Source of the DNA: Paraescarpia echinospica
Lineage: Eukaryota > Annelida > Polychaeta > Sabellida > Siboglinidae
Reading direction: 5' to 3'
Assembly: GCA_020002185.1 (NCBI GenBank)
Contig: CM034533.1
Coordinates: forward strand, 44,511,293-44,575,292
DNA: 64,000 bases
Shown here piece by piece: positions 1 through 12,674 of the stretch. Made by a program: the position numbers and the translations under genes. Each line of letters begins with the position of its first letter. Positions within the stretch are counted from its first letter, which is position 1. The notes beneath the pieces were generated by a model. That model saw only the letters and a list, made by a program, of their open reading frames with translations, made no database searches and was not told the origin of the DNA.

Positions 1-1042
1 TTTATACGGATTTACACAACATTTAAATTCAAAATTAAATTATGGAATTCATCCGCTAAAATGTGGTGTGTCTGCTGCTGCTTCGTAAACACGGCCATAG
101 TTTCATCAGTGACATGAACAACATGTTTACTGTCGCTTTGAATGAGTGATCGACGTGTCGATTCTAATTATCTGTAAAACACGTGTAAAAAAAGCCGGAC
201 ACGACCTTCCGTTTGTGACGACCGCGAGCTTGAAGGGGGGTTGTCTGTTCCGTTAGGTAATTACTAGCAAGATCTTCGCTGAATCAGCTTGGTTAGATGA
301 GTGAGAACGAGGCAACGTCAGAGCAATAAGTGACAGTAACGACTGTTTAACACTGTTATTAAACGGAATTTGACGGACAGTATACTTTTCACATATTTAT
401 CCTAGTATTGATGGCATTATATACGAGAGTGAAACAAGTGACGAGAAAAGAATGGAGGAAGCGAGACAGGAGGTTGCCGCAATAGCACTTTTAAGAAGAA
501 GCTGGTGAACAATTTACAAATGTGAGCTGGACATGTAGAGTGAATGGGAGTAGAACGGTTGGCGAAGAAACAAGATGCAAGATCAGTGAGGGGGAAAAAG
601 AAAAGAAAAGAAAACAGAAATGAAATGGATAATCACAATCGGGCCCGGTCTCACCCACGACAAACGCGGAAATTAGATGAGAATAACAATTATATAAATA
701 CATGCTGCTAAATGAAGAACGGACATTGTACCATAAACTTCTCCCGTGGATACGACGATCACACAAGGATTATATTTGTAGCATTGTCTTGCATACACAA
801 GCAACTTATGACAACGGAAAGGTGTTCACCAGAAAGAACCCGCTCTAGAGAGTTGCGATTACCAATGCGCTTTTCACTACATATGTGCAAACATTGTGTT
901 TAAAGTTGCTGTACTTCGCAATGCAATTTGGGATTAATCACATAACATTTAAAGGTAATGTACACATAGTTTCATGGTGTATGTGAACGACTACATTATC
1001 GGGCATTGCCACTGGGCTTGGAAAACACGACACTGGATGTCA
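1..1042. other. Left flank, unique AT-rich DNA, no gene seen
   Basis: This is non-repetitive AT-rich sequence next to the satellite. The open frames here (about 91 codons on the minus strand at 491-766 and 63 codons on the plus strand at 712-903) resemble no protein I know and have no supporting splice or start context. The one compositional oddity is an uninterrupted purine run at 588-614 on the plus strand. No tRNA, transposon end or promoter could be supported. The switch to repeat is fairly sharp: from about 1,031 the sequence is loosely monomer-like, and from about 1,049 it is recognisable satellite. Confidence 0.6.
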
Positions 1043-1190
1043 TAGTATTGTTCATCCACTGCTAGACGTTTCACTTACACCGTGTCCATCCACTGCAGGA
1101 TGTAGTCCTCCACTAGACGTTTCACTTATACCGTGTCCATCCACTGCAGGGTGTAGTCCTCCACTAGACCTTTCACCTAGACCTTGTTCA
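1043..1190. repeat. Left edge monomers of the array
   Basis: The first unit (about 1,049-1,082) lacks roughly 17 bases between CCACTGC and TAGACG, so it is only about 34 bp long. The next units carry edge-specific variants (GACGTTTCACTTACACCG, then GACGTTTCACTTATACCG) that are not typical of the interior. From about 1,190 the monomers are consensus-like. On the minus strand the long open frame ends in this truncated unit at a TGA (1,052-1,054). Confidence 0.75.
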
Positions 1191-2239
1191 TCCACTGCAG
1201 GATGTAGTCCTCCACTAGACCTTTCACCTAGACCTTGTCCATCCAATGCAGGATGTAGTCCTCCACTAGACCTTTCACCTAGACCTTGTCCATCCACTGC
1301 AGGATGTAGTCCTCCACTAGACCTTTCACCTAGACCTTGTCCATCCACTGCAGGATGTAGTCCTCCACTAGACCTTTCACCTAGACCTTGTCCATCCACT
1401 GCAGGATGTAGTCCTCCACTATAACTTCCACCTAGACCTTGTCCATCCACTGCAGGATGTAGTCCTCCACTATAACTTCCACCTAGACCTTGTCTACCCA
1501 CTGCAGGATGTAGTCCTCCACTACACCTTTCACATAGACCTTGTCCATTCATTGCAGGATGTAGTCCTCCACTAGACCTTTCACCTAGACCTTGTCCATC
1601 CACTGCAGGATGTAGTCCTCCACTAGACCTTTCACCTAGACCTTGTCCATCCACTGCAGGATGTAGTCTTTCATTAGACCTTTCACCTATACCTTGTCCA
1701 TCCACTGCAGGATGTAGTCCTCCACTACAACTTCCACCTAGACCTTGTGCACCTACTGCAGGATGTAGTCCTCCACTAGACCTTTCACCTAGACCTTGTC
1801 CGTCCACTGCAGGATGTAGTCCTCCACTACAACTTCCACCTAGACCTTGTCCATCCACTGCAGGATGTAGTCCTCCACTAGACCTTTCACCTAGACCTTT
1901 TCCGTCCACTGCAGGATGTAGTCCTCCACTAAACCTTTCAACTAGACCTTTTCCGTCCACTGCATGATGTAGTCTTTCACTACAACTTCCACCTAGACCT
2001 TGTCCACCAACTGCAGGATGTAGTCCTCCACTATAACTTTCACCTAGACATTTTCCATCCACTGCAGGATGTAGTCCTCCACTAGACCTTTCACCTAGAC
2101 CTTGTCCACTCACTGCAGGATGTAGTCCTCCACTAGACCTTTCACCTAGACCTTTTCCGTCCACTACAGGATGTAGTCCTCCACTAGACCTTTCACCTAG
2201 ACCTTTTCCGTCCAATGCGTCATGTAGTCTTTCACTATA

Positions 2240-3400
2240 ACTTCCACCTAGACCTTGTCCACCCACTGCAGGATGTAGTGCTCCACTGCACCTTTCACCT
2301 AGACCTTTTCCGTCCACTGCAGGATGTAGTCCTTCACTACACCTTTCATCTAGACCTTGTCTATCCACTGCAGGATGTAGTACTGCAGGATGTAGTCCTC
2401 CACTACACCTCATACTTAGACCTTGTCCATCCACTGCAGGATTTAGTCCTTCACTATAGCTTTTCACCTAGACCTTGTCCATCCACTGCAGGATGTAGTT
2501 CTTCACTATATCTTTCACTTAGACATTTTCCATCCACTGCAGGATGTAGTCCTTCACTATTCCTTTCAAATATGCCTTGTCCATGCACTGCAGTATGTAG
2601 ACCTCCACTATACATTTTACCTAGACCTTGTCCATCCACTGCAGGACGTAGTCCTTCACTATACCTTTCACCTAGACCTTGTCCATCCACTGCAGAATGT
2701 AGTCCTCAATTAGACCTTTCACATAGACCTTGTCCATCCACTGCAAAATGTGTTCCTCCACTACACCTTTCACCTAGACCTTGTCAATCTGATGTAGTCC
2801 TCCACTAGACCTTTCATCTAGACCTTGTCCATCCACTGGAGGATGTAATCCTCCATTAGACCTTTCTCCTAGACCTTGTCCATCCACTGCAGGATGTAGT
2901 CCTCCACTACAACTTTCACCTAGACCTTGTCCTTCCACAGCAGGATGTAGTCCTCCACTAAACCTTTCATCTAGACCTTGTCCATCCACTGCAGGATGTA
3001 GTCCTCCACTACAACTTCCACCTAGACATTGTCCACCCACTGCAGGATGTAGTCCTCCACTACATCTTTCACCTAGACCTTGTCCACCCACTGCAGGATG
3101 TACTCCTCCAATAGACCTTTCACCTAGACCTTGTCCATCCACAGCAGGATGTAGTCCTCCACTACACCTTTCACCTAGACCTTGTCCACCCACTGCAGGA
3201 TGTAGTCCTCAATTAGACCTTCCACCTAGACCTTTTCCATCCACTGCAGGATGTAGTCCTCCACTAGACCTTTCACCTAGACCTTGTCCATCCACTGCAG
3301 GATGTAGTCCTCCACTATGACTTCCACCTAGACCTTGTGCACCCACTGCAGGATGTAGTCCTCCACTAGACCTTTCACCTAGACCTTGTCCATCCACTGC
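2240..3400. repeat. Segment duplicated about 12.8 kb away (copy 1)
   Basis: Open-frame breakpoints and variant monomers here recur at an offset of 12,799 bp: 2,774 matches 15,573, 3,193 matches 15,992 and 3,209 matches 16,008. Both copies hold the same series: a monomer with AAATGTGTTCC, the 44-bp deletion monomer (CAATCTGATGTAG), and the run that follows. 12,799 is 251 x 51 minus 2, so indels separate the copies. The exact edges were not determined. Confidence 0.7.
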
Positions 3401-6400
3401 AGGATGTAGTCCTCCACTAGACCTTTCACCTAGACCTTGTCCATCCACTGCAGGATGTAGTCCTCCACTAGACCTTTCACCTAGACCTTGTCCATCCACT
3501 GCAGGATGTAGTCCTCCACTAGACCTTTCACCTAGACCTTGTACATCCACTGCAGGATGTAGTCCTCCACTATAACTTCCACCTAGACCTTGTCCATCCA
3601 CTGCAGGATGTAGTCCTCCACTATAACTTCCACCTAGACCTTGTCTACCCACTGCAGGATGTAGTCCTCCACTACACCTTTCACATAGACCTTGTCCATT
3701 CACTGCAGGATGTAGTCCTCCACTAGACCTTTCACCTAGACCTTGTCCATCCACTGCAGGATGTAGTCTTTCACTAGACCTTTCACCTAGACCTTGTCCA
3801 TCCACTGCAGGATGTAGTCCTCCACTACAACTTCCACCTAGACCTTGTCCATCCACTGCAGGATGTAGTCCTCCACTAGACCTTTCACCTAGACCTTTTC
3901 CGTCCACTGCAGGATGTAGACCTCCACTAAACCTTTCACCTAGACCTTTTCCGTCCACTGCATGATGTAGTCTTTCACTAAAACTTCCACCTAGACCTTG
4001 TCCACCACCTGCAGGATGTAGTCCTCCACTATAACTTTCACCTAGACATTTTCCATCCACTGCAGGATGTAGTCCTCCACTAGACCTTTCACCTAGACCT
4101 TGTCCACTCACAGCAGGATGTAGTCCTCCACTTGACCTTTCACCTAGACCTTGTCCATCCACTGCAGGATGTAGTCCTCCACTAGACCTTTCACCTAGAC
4201 CTTGTCCATCCACTGCTGGATGTAGTCCTCCACTAGACCTTTCACCTAGACCTTGTACATCCACTGCAGGATGTAGTCCTCCACTATAACTTCCACCTAG
4301 ACCTTGTCCATCCACTGCAGGATGTAGTCCTCCACTATAACTTCCACCTAGACCTTGTCTACCCACTGCAGGATGTAGTCCTCCACTACAACTTTCACAT
4401 AGACCTTGTCCATTCACTGCAGGATGTAGTCCTCCACTAGACCTTTCACCTAGACCTTGTCCATCCACTGCAGGATGTAGTCCTCCATTAGACCTTTCAC
4501 CTAGACCTTGTCCATCCACTGCAGGATGTAGTCCTCCACTAGACCTTTCACCTAGAACTTGTCCATCCACTGCAGGATGTAGTCCTCCACTAGACCTTTC
4601 ACCTAGACCTTGTCCATCCACTGCAGGATGTAGTCCTCCACTATAACTTCCACCTAGACCTTGTCTACCCACTGCAGGATGTAGTCCTCCACTACACCTT
4701 TCACATAGACCTTGTCCATCCACTGCAGGATGTAGTCCTCCACTAGACCTTTCACCTAGACCTTGTCCATCCACTGCAGGATGTAGTCTTTCACTAGACC
4801 TTTCACCTAGAACTTTTCCATCCACTGCAGGATGTAGTCCTCCACTACAACTTCCACCTAGACCTTGTCCATCCACTGCAGGATGTAGTACTCCACTAGA
4901 CCTTTCACCTAGACCTTTTCCGTCCACTGCAGGATGTAGACCTAAACTAAACCTTTCACCTAGACCTTTTCCGTCCACTGCATGATGTATTCTTTCACTA
5001 AAACTTCCACCTAGACCTTGTCCACCACCTGCAGGATGTAGTCCTCCACTATAACTTTCACCTAGACATTTTCCATCCACTGCAGGATGTAGTCCTCCAC
5101 TAGACCTTTCACCTAGACCTTGTCCACTCACAGCAGGATGTAGTCCTCCACTTGACCTTTCACCTAGACCTTGTCCATCCACTGCAGGATGTAGTCCTCC
5201 ACTAGACCTTTCACCTAGACCTTGTCCATCCACTGCAGGATGTAGTCCTCCACTAGACCTTTCACCTAGACCTTGTACATCCACTGCAGGATGTAGTCCT
5301 CCACTATAACTTCCACCTAGACCTTGTCCATCCACTGCAGGATGTAGTCCTCCACTATAACTTCCACCTAGACCTTGTCTACCCACTGCAGGATGTAGTC
5401 CTCCACTACACCTTTCACATAGACCTTGTCCATTCACTGCAGGATGTAGTCCTCCACTAGACGTTTCACCTAGACCTTGTCCATCCACTGCAGGATGTAG
5501 TCCTCCATTAGACCTTTCACCTAGACCTTGTCCATCCACTGCAGGATGTAGTCTTTCAATAGACCTTTCACCTAGACGTTGTCCATCCACTGCAGGATGT
5601 AGTCCTTCACTACAACTTCCACCTAGACCTTGTGCACCTACTGCAGGATGTAGTCCTCCACTAGACCTTTCACCTAGACCTTGTCCGTCCATTGCAGGAT
5701 GTAGTCCTCCACTACAACTTCCACCTAGACCTTGTCCATCCACTGCAGGATGTAGTCCTCCACTAGACCTTTCACCTAGACCTTTTCCGTCCACTGCAGG
5801 ATGTAGTCCTCCACTAAACCTTTCACCTAGACCTTTTCCGTCCACTGCATGATGTAGTCTTTCACTACAACTTCCACCTAGACCTTGTCCACCAACTGCA
5901 GGATGTAGTCCTCCACTATAACTTTCACCTATACATTTTCCATCCACTGCAGGATGTAGTCCTCCACTAGACCTTTCACCTAGACCTTGTCCACTCACTG
6001 CAGGATGTAGTCCTCCACTAGACCTTTCACCTAGACCTTTTCCGTCCACTACAGGATGTAGTCCTCCACTAGACCTTTCACCTAGACCTTTTCCGTCCAC
6101 TGCATCATGTAGTCTTTCACTATAACTTCCACCTAGACCTTGTCCACCCACTGCAGGATGTAGTGCTCCACTACACCTTTCACCTAGACCTTTTCCGTCC
6201 ACTGCAGGATGTAGTCCTTCACTATACCTTTCATCTAGACCTTGTCTATCCACTGCAGGATGTAGTACTGCAGGATGTAGTCCTCCACTACACCTCATAC
6301 TTAGACCTTGTCCATCCACTGCAGGATTTAGTCCTTCACTATAGCTTTCACCTAGACCTTGTCCATCCACTGCAGGATGTAGTTCTTCACTATATCTTTC

Positions 6401-6676
6401 ACTTAGACATTTTCCATCCACTGCAGGATGTAGTCCTCCACTACAACTTTCACCTAGACCTTGTCCTTCCACAGCAGGATGTAGTCCTCCACTAAACCTT
6501 TCATCTAGACCTTGTCCATCCACTGCAGGATGTAGTCCTCCACTACAACTTCCACCTAGACATTGTCCACCCACTGCAGGATGTAGTCCTCCACTACACC
6601 TTTCACCTAGACCTTGTCCACCCACTGCAGGATGTACTCCTCCACTAGACCTTTCACCTAGACCTTGTCCATCCAC
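3209..6676 (-). other. Longest repeat-encoded open frame, judged non-coding
   Basis: This is an open minus-strand stretch of about 1,155 codons, the longest in the window, built almost only of the 17-residue unit GLHPAVDGQGLGERSSG and variants. Similar stretches lie at 7,015-10,260, 10,599-12,926, 28,520-30,817 and 21,927-24,071. The nominal first codon is GTG, the valine inside HPAVDG, and not ATG; it is simply the first valine after a TAA upstream. There is no signal peptide, no non-repeat amino or carboxyl domain, and no recognisable promoter. The common variants change residues (Ser to Cys, Tyr or Phe; Gln to Lys; Asp to Gly or Asn), so there is no sign of purifying selection. A repetitive secreted or matrix protein is the alternative, but the recurring stops and frameshifts across the array argue against it. 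Confidence 0.55.
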
Positions 6677-9600
6677 AGCAGGATGTAGTCCTCCACTAAA
6701 TCTTCCACCTAGACCTTATCCACCCACTGCAGGATGTAGTCCTCCACTACACCTTTCACCTAGACCTTGTCCACCTACTGCAGGTTGTAGTCCTCCATTA
6801 GACCTTCCACCTAGACCTTTTCCATCCACTGCAGGATGTAGTCCTCCACTAGACCTTTCACCTAGACCTTGTCCATCCACTGCAGGATGTAGTCCTCCAC
6901 TACAACTTCCACCTAGACATTGTCCACCCACTGCAGGATGTAGTCCTCCACTACACCTTTCACCTAGACCTTGTCCACCCACTGCAGGATGTATTCCTTC
7001 TCTATACCTTTCACCTAGACCTTGTCCATCCACTGCAGGATGTAGTCCTCCACCATACTTTCACATAGACCTTGTCCATCCACTGGAGGATGTAGTACTC
7101 CACAACAACTTTTATCTAGATCTTGTCCATCCACTGCTGGATGTAGTCCTCCACTACACCTTTCACTTAAACCTAGTCCAACCACTGCAGGATGTATTCC
7201 TTCACTGTACCTTTCATCTAGACCTTGCGCACCTACTGCAGGATGTAGTCCTCCGCTAGACCTTTCACTTAGACCTTTTCCGTCCACTGCAGGATGTCGT
7301 CCTCCACTAGACCTTTCACCTAGACCTTTTCCGTCCACTGCAGGATGTAGACCTCCACTAAACCTTTCACCTAGACCTTTTCCGTCCACTGCATGATGTA
7401 GTCTTTCACTAAAACTTCCACCTAGACCTTGTCCACCACCTGCAGGATGTAGTCCTCCACTATAACTTTCACCTAGACATTTTCCATCCACTGCAGGATG
7501 TAGTCCTCCACTAGACCTTTCACCTAGACCTTGTCCACTCACAGCAGGATGTAGTCCTCCACTTGACCTTTCACCTAGACCTTGTCCATCCACTGCAGGA
7601 TGTAGTCCTCCACTAGACCTTTCACCTAGACCTTGTCCATCCACTGCTGGATGTAGTCCTCCACTAGACCTTTCACCTAGACCTTGTACATCCACTGCAG
7701 GATGTAGTCCTCCACTATAACTTCCACCTAGACCTTGTCCATCCACTGCAGGATGTAGTCCTCCACTATAACTTCCACCTAGACCTTGTCTACCCACTGC
7801 AGGATGTAGTCCTCCACTACACCTTTCACATAGACCTTGTCCATTCACTGCAGGATGTAGTCCTCCACTAGACCTTTCACCTAGACCTTGTCCATCCACT
7901 GCAGGGTGTAGTCCTCCATTAGACCTTTCACCTAGACCTTGTCCATCCATTGCAGGATGTAGTCCTCCACTAGACCTTTCACCTAGACCTTGTCCATCCA
8001 CTGCAGGATGTAGTCCTCCACTAGACCTTTCACCTAGACCTTGTACATCCACTGCAGGATGTAGTCCTCCACTATAACTTTCACCTAGACATTTTCCATC
8101 CACTGCAGGATGTAGTCCTCCATAAGACCTTTCACCTAGACCTTGTCCATCCACTGCAGGATGTAGTCCTCCATTAGACCTTTCACCAAGACCTTGTCCA
8201 TCCACTGCAGGATGTAGTCTTTCAATAGACCTTTCACCTAGACGTTGTCCATCCACTGCAGGATGTAGTCCTTCACTACAACTTCCACCTAGACCTTGTG
8301 CACCTACTGCAGGATGTAGTCCTCCACTAGACCTTTCACCTAGACCTTGTCCGTCCATTGCAGGATGTAGTCCTCCACTACAACTTCCACCTAGACCTTG
8401 TCCATCCACTGCAGGATGTAGTCCTCCACTAGACCTTTCACCTAGACCTTTTCCGTCCACTGCAGGATGTAGTCCTCCACTAAACCTTTCACCTAGACCT
8501 TTTCCGTCCACTGCATGATGTAGTCTTTCACTACAACTTCCACCTAGACCTTGTCCACCAACTGCAGGATGTAGTCCTCCACTATAACTTTCACCTATAC
8601 ATTTTCCATCCACTGCAGGATGTAGTCCTCCACTAGACCTTTCACCTAGACCTTGTCCACTCACTGCAGGATGTAGTCCTCCACTAGACCTTTCACCTAG
8701 ACCTTGTCCACTCACAGCAGGATGTAGTCCTCCACTTGACCTTTCACCTAGACCTTGTCCATCCACTGCAGGATGTAGTCCTCCACTAGACCTTTCACCT
8801 AGACCTTGTCCATCCACTGCAGGATGTAGTCCTCCACTAGACCTTTCACCTAGACCTTGTACATCCACTGCAGGATGTAGTCCTCCACTATAACTTCCAC
8901 CTAGACCTTGTCCATCCACTGCAGGATGTAGTCCTCCACTATAACTTCCACCTAGACCTTGTCTACCCACTGCAGGATGTAGTCCTCCACTACACCTTTC
9001 ACATAGACCTTGTCCATTCACTGCAGGATGTAGTCCTCCACTAGACGTTTCACCTAGACCTTGTCCATCCACTGCAGGATGTAGTCCTCCATTAGACCTT
9101 TCACCTAGACCTTGTCCATCCACTGCAGGATGTAGTCTTTCAATAGACCTTTCACCTAGACGTTGTCCATCCACTGCAGGATGTAGTCCTTCACTACAAC
9201 TTCCACCTAGACCTTGTGCACCTACTGCAGGATGTAGTCCTCCACTAGACCTTTCACCTAGACCTTGTCCGTCCATTGCAGGATGTAGTCCTCCACTACA
9301 ACTTCCACCTAGACCTTGTCCATCCACTGCAGGATGTAGTCCTCCACTAGACCTTTCACCTAGACCTTTTCCGTCCACTGCAGGATGTAGTCCTCCACTA
9401 AACCTTTCACCTAGACCTTTTCCGTCCACTGCATGATGTAGTCTTTCACTACAACTTCCACCTAGACCTTGTCCACCAACTGCAGGATGTAGTCCTCCAC
9501 TATAACTTTCACCTATACATTTTCCATCCACTGCAGGATGTAGTCCTCCACTAGACCTTTCACCTAGACCTTGTCCACTCACTGCAGGATGTAGTCCTCC

Positions 9601-10008
9601 ACTAGACCTTTCACCTAGACCTTTTCCGTCCACTACAGGATGTAGTCCTCCACTAGACCTTTCACCTAGACCTTTTCCGTCCACTGCATCATGTAGTCTT
9701 TCACTATAACTTCCACCTAGACCTTGTCCACCCACTGCAGGATGTAGTGCTCCACTACACCTTTCACCTAGACCTTTTCCGTCCACTGCAGGATGTAGTC
9801 CTTCACTATACCTTTCATCTAGACCTTGTCTATCCACTGCAGGATGTAGTACTGCAGGATGTAGTCCTCCACTACACCTCATACTTAGACCTTGTCCATC
9901 CACTGCAGGATTTAGTCCTTCACTATAGCTTTCACCTAGACCTTGTCCATCCACTGCAGGATGTAGTTCTTCACTATATCTTTCACTTAGACATTTTCCA
10001 TCCACTGC
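6425..10008. repeat. Higher-order repeat A, copy 1 (3,584 bp)
   Basis: Equivalent marker positions recur at +3,584 (6,163 and 9,747; 6,716 and 10,300; 7,015 and 10,599). This copy is longer than its neighbour by 918 bp, exactly 18 monomers, as expected from unequal exchange in monomer register. It contains the recurring minus-strand TAA made by CCTTATCCACCC (6,716-6,718), the 50-bp monomer near 7,050, and the 66-bp monomer near 9,840. The boundaries are placed where the third copy stops matching (about 15,340), carried back by the offsets. Confidence 0.8.
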
Positions 10009-12674
10009 AGGATGTAGTCCTCCACTACAACTTTCACCTAGACCTTGTCCTTCCACAGCAGGATGTAGTCCTCCACTAAACCTTTCATCTAGACCTTGTC
10101 CATCCACTGCAGGATGTAGTCCTCCACTACAACTTCCACGTAGACATTGTCCACCCACTGCAGGATGTAGTCCTCCACTACACCTTTCACCTAGGCCTTG
10201 TCCACCCACTGCAGGATGTACTCCTCCACTAGACCTTTCACCTAGACCTTGTCCATCCACAGCAGGATGTAGTCCTCCACTAAATCTTCCACCTAGACCT
10301 TATCCACCCACTGCAGGATGTAGTCCTCCACTACACCTTTCACCTAGACCTTGTCCACCTACTGCAGGTTGTAGTCCTCCATTAGACCTTCCACCTAGAC
10401 CTTTTCCATCCACTGCAGGATGTAGTCCTCCACTAGACCTTTCACCTAGACCTTGTCCATCCACTGCAGGATGTAGTCCTCCACTACAACTTCCACCTAG
10501 ACATTGTCCACCCACTGCAGGATGTAGTCCTCCACTACACCTTTCACCTAGACCTTGTCCACCCACTGCAGGATGTATTCCTTCTCTATACCTTTCACCT
10601 AGACCTTGTCCATCCACTGCAGGATGTAGTCCTCCACCAGACTTTCACATAGACCTTGTCCATCCACTGGAGGATGTAGTACTCCACAACAACTTTTATC
10701 TAGATCTTGTCCATCCACTGCTGGATGTAGTCCTCCACTACACCTTTCACTTAAACCTAGTCCAACCACTGCAGGATGTATTCCTTCACTGTACCTTTCA
10801 TCTAGACCTTGCGCACCTACTGCAGGATGTAGTCCTCCGCTAGACCTTTCACTTAGACCTTTTCCGTCCACTGCAGGATGTCGTCCTCCACTAGACCTTT
10901 CACCTAGACCTTTTCCGTCCACTGCAGGATGTAGACCTCCACTAAACCTTTCACCTAGACCTTTTCCGTCCACTGCATGATGTAGTCTTTCACTAAAACT
11001 TCCACCTAGACCTTGTCCACCACCTGCAGGATGTAGTCCTCCACTATAACTTTCACCTAGACATTTTCCATCCACTGCAGGATGTAGTCCTCCACTAGAC
11101 CTTTCACCTAGACCTTGTCCACTCACAGCAGGATGTAGTCCTCCACTTGACCTTTCACCTAGACCTTGTCCATCCACTGCAGGATGTAGTCCTCCACTAG
11201 ACCTTTCACCTAGACCTTGTCCATCCACTGCAGGATGTAGTCCTCCACTAGACCTTTCACCTAGACCTTGTACATCCACTGCAGGATGTAGTCCTCCACT
11301 ATAACTTCCACCTAGACCTTGTCCATCCACTGCAGGATGTAGTCCTCCACTATAACTTCCACCTAGACCTTGTCTACCCACTGCAGGATGTAGTCCTCCA
11401 CTACACCTTTCACATAGACCTTGTCCATTCACTGCAGGATGTAGTCCTCCACTAGACCTTTCACCTAGACCTTGTCCATCCACTGCAGGATGTAGTCCTC
11501 CATTAGACCTTTCACCTAGACCTTGTCCATCCATTGCAGGATGTAGTCCTCCACTAGACCTTTCACCTAGACCTTGTCCATCCACTGCAGGATGTAGTCC
11601 TCCACTAGACCTTTCACCTAGACCTTGTACATCCACTGCAGGATGTAGTCCTCCACTATAACTTTCACCTAGACATTTTCCATCCACTGCAGGATGTAGT
11701 CCTCCATAAGACCTTTCACCTAGACCTTGTCCATCCACTGCAGGATGTAGTCCTCCATTAGACCTTTCACCAAGACCTTGTCCATCCACTGCAGGATGTA
11801 GTCTTTCAATAGACCTTTCACCTAGACGTTGTCCATCCACTGCAGGATGTAGTCCTTCACTACAACTTCCACCTAGACCTTGTGCACCTACTGCAGGATG
11901 TAGTCCTCCACTAGACCTTTCACCTAGACCTTGTCCGTCCATTGCAGGATGTAGTCCTCCACTACAACTTCCACCTAGACCTTGTCCATCCACTGCAGGA
12001 TGTAGTCCTCCACTAGACCTTTCACCTAGACCTTTTCCGTCCACTGCAGGATGTAGTCCTCCACTAAACCTTTCACCTAGACCTTTTCCGTCCACTGCAT
12101 GATGTAGTCTTTCACTACAACTTCCACCTAGACCTTGTCCACCAACTGCAGGATGTAGTCCTCCACTATAACTTTCACCTATACATTTTCCATCCACTGC
12201 AGGATGTAGTCCTCCACTAGACCTTTCACCTAGACCTTGTCCACTCACTGCAGGATGTAGTCCTCCACTAGACCTTTCACCTAGACCTTTTCCGTCCACT
12301 ACAGGATGTAGTCCTCCACTAGACCTTTCACCTAGACCTTTTCCGTCCACTGCATCATGTAGTCTTTCACTATAACTTCCACCTAGACCTTGTCCACCCA
12401 CTGCAGGATGTAGTGCTCCACTACACCTTTCACCTAGACCTTTTCCGTCCACTGCAGGATGTAGTCCTTCACTATACCTTTCATCTAGACCTTGTCTATC
12501 CACTGCAGGATGTAGTACTGCAGGATGTAGTCCTCCACTACACCTCATACTTAGACCTTGTCCATCCACTGCAGGATTTAGTCCTTCACTATAGCTTTCA
12601 CCTAGACCTTGTCCATCCACTGCAGGATGTAGTTCTTCACTATATCTTTCACTTAGACATTTTCCATCCACTGC
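10009..12674. repeat. Higher-order repeat A, copy 2 (2,666 bp)
   Basis: It matches copy 3 at +2,666 (10,300 and 12,966; 10,599 and 13,265; 9,747 and 12,413). By eye it is near-identical over the full length, with differences such as CACCAGACTTTC in place of CACCATACTTTC near 10,636. The length is 52 x 51 + 14, so the copy carries the same internal odd-length monomers as copy 1. Confidence 0.8.
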
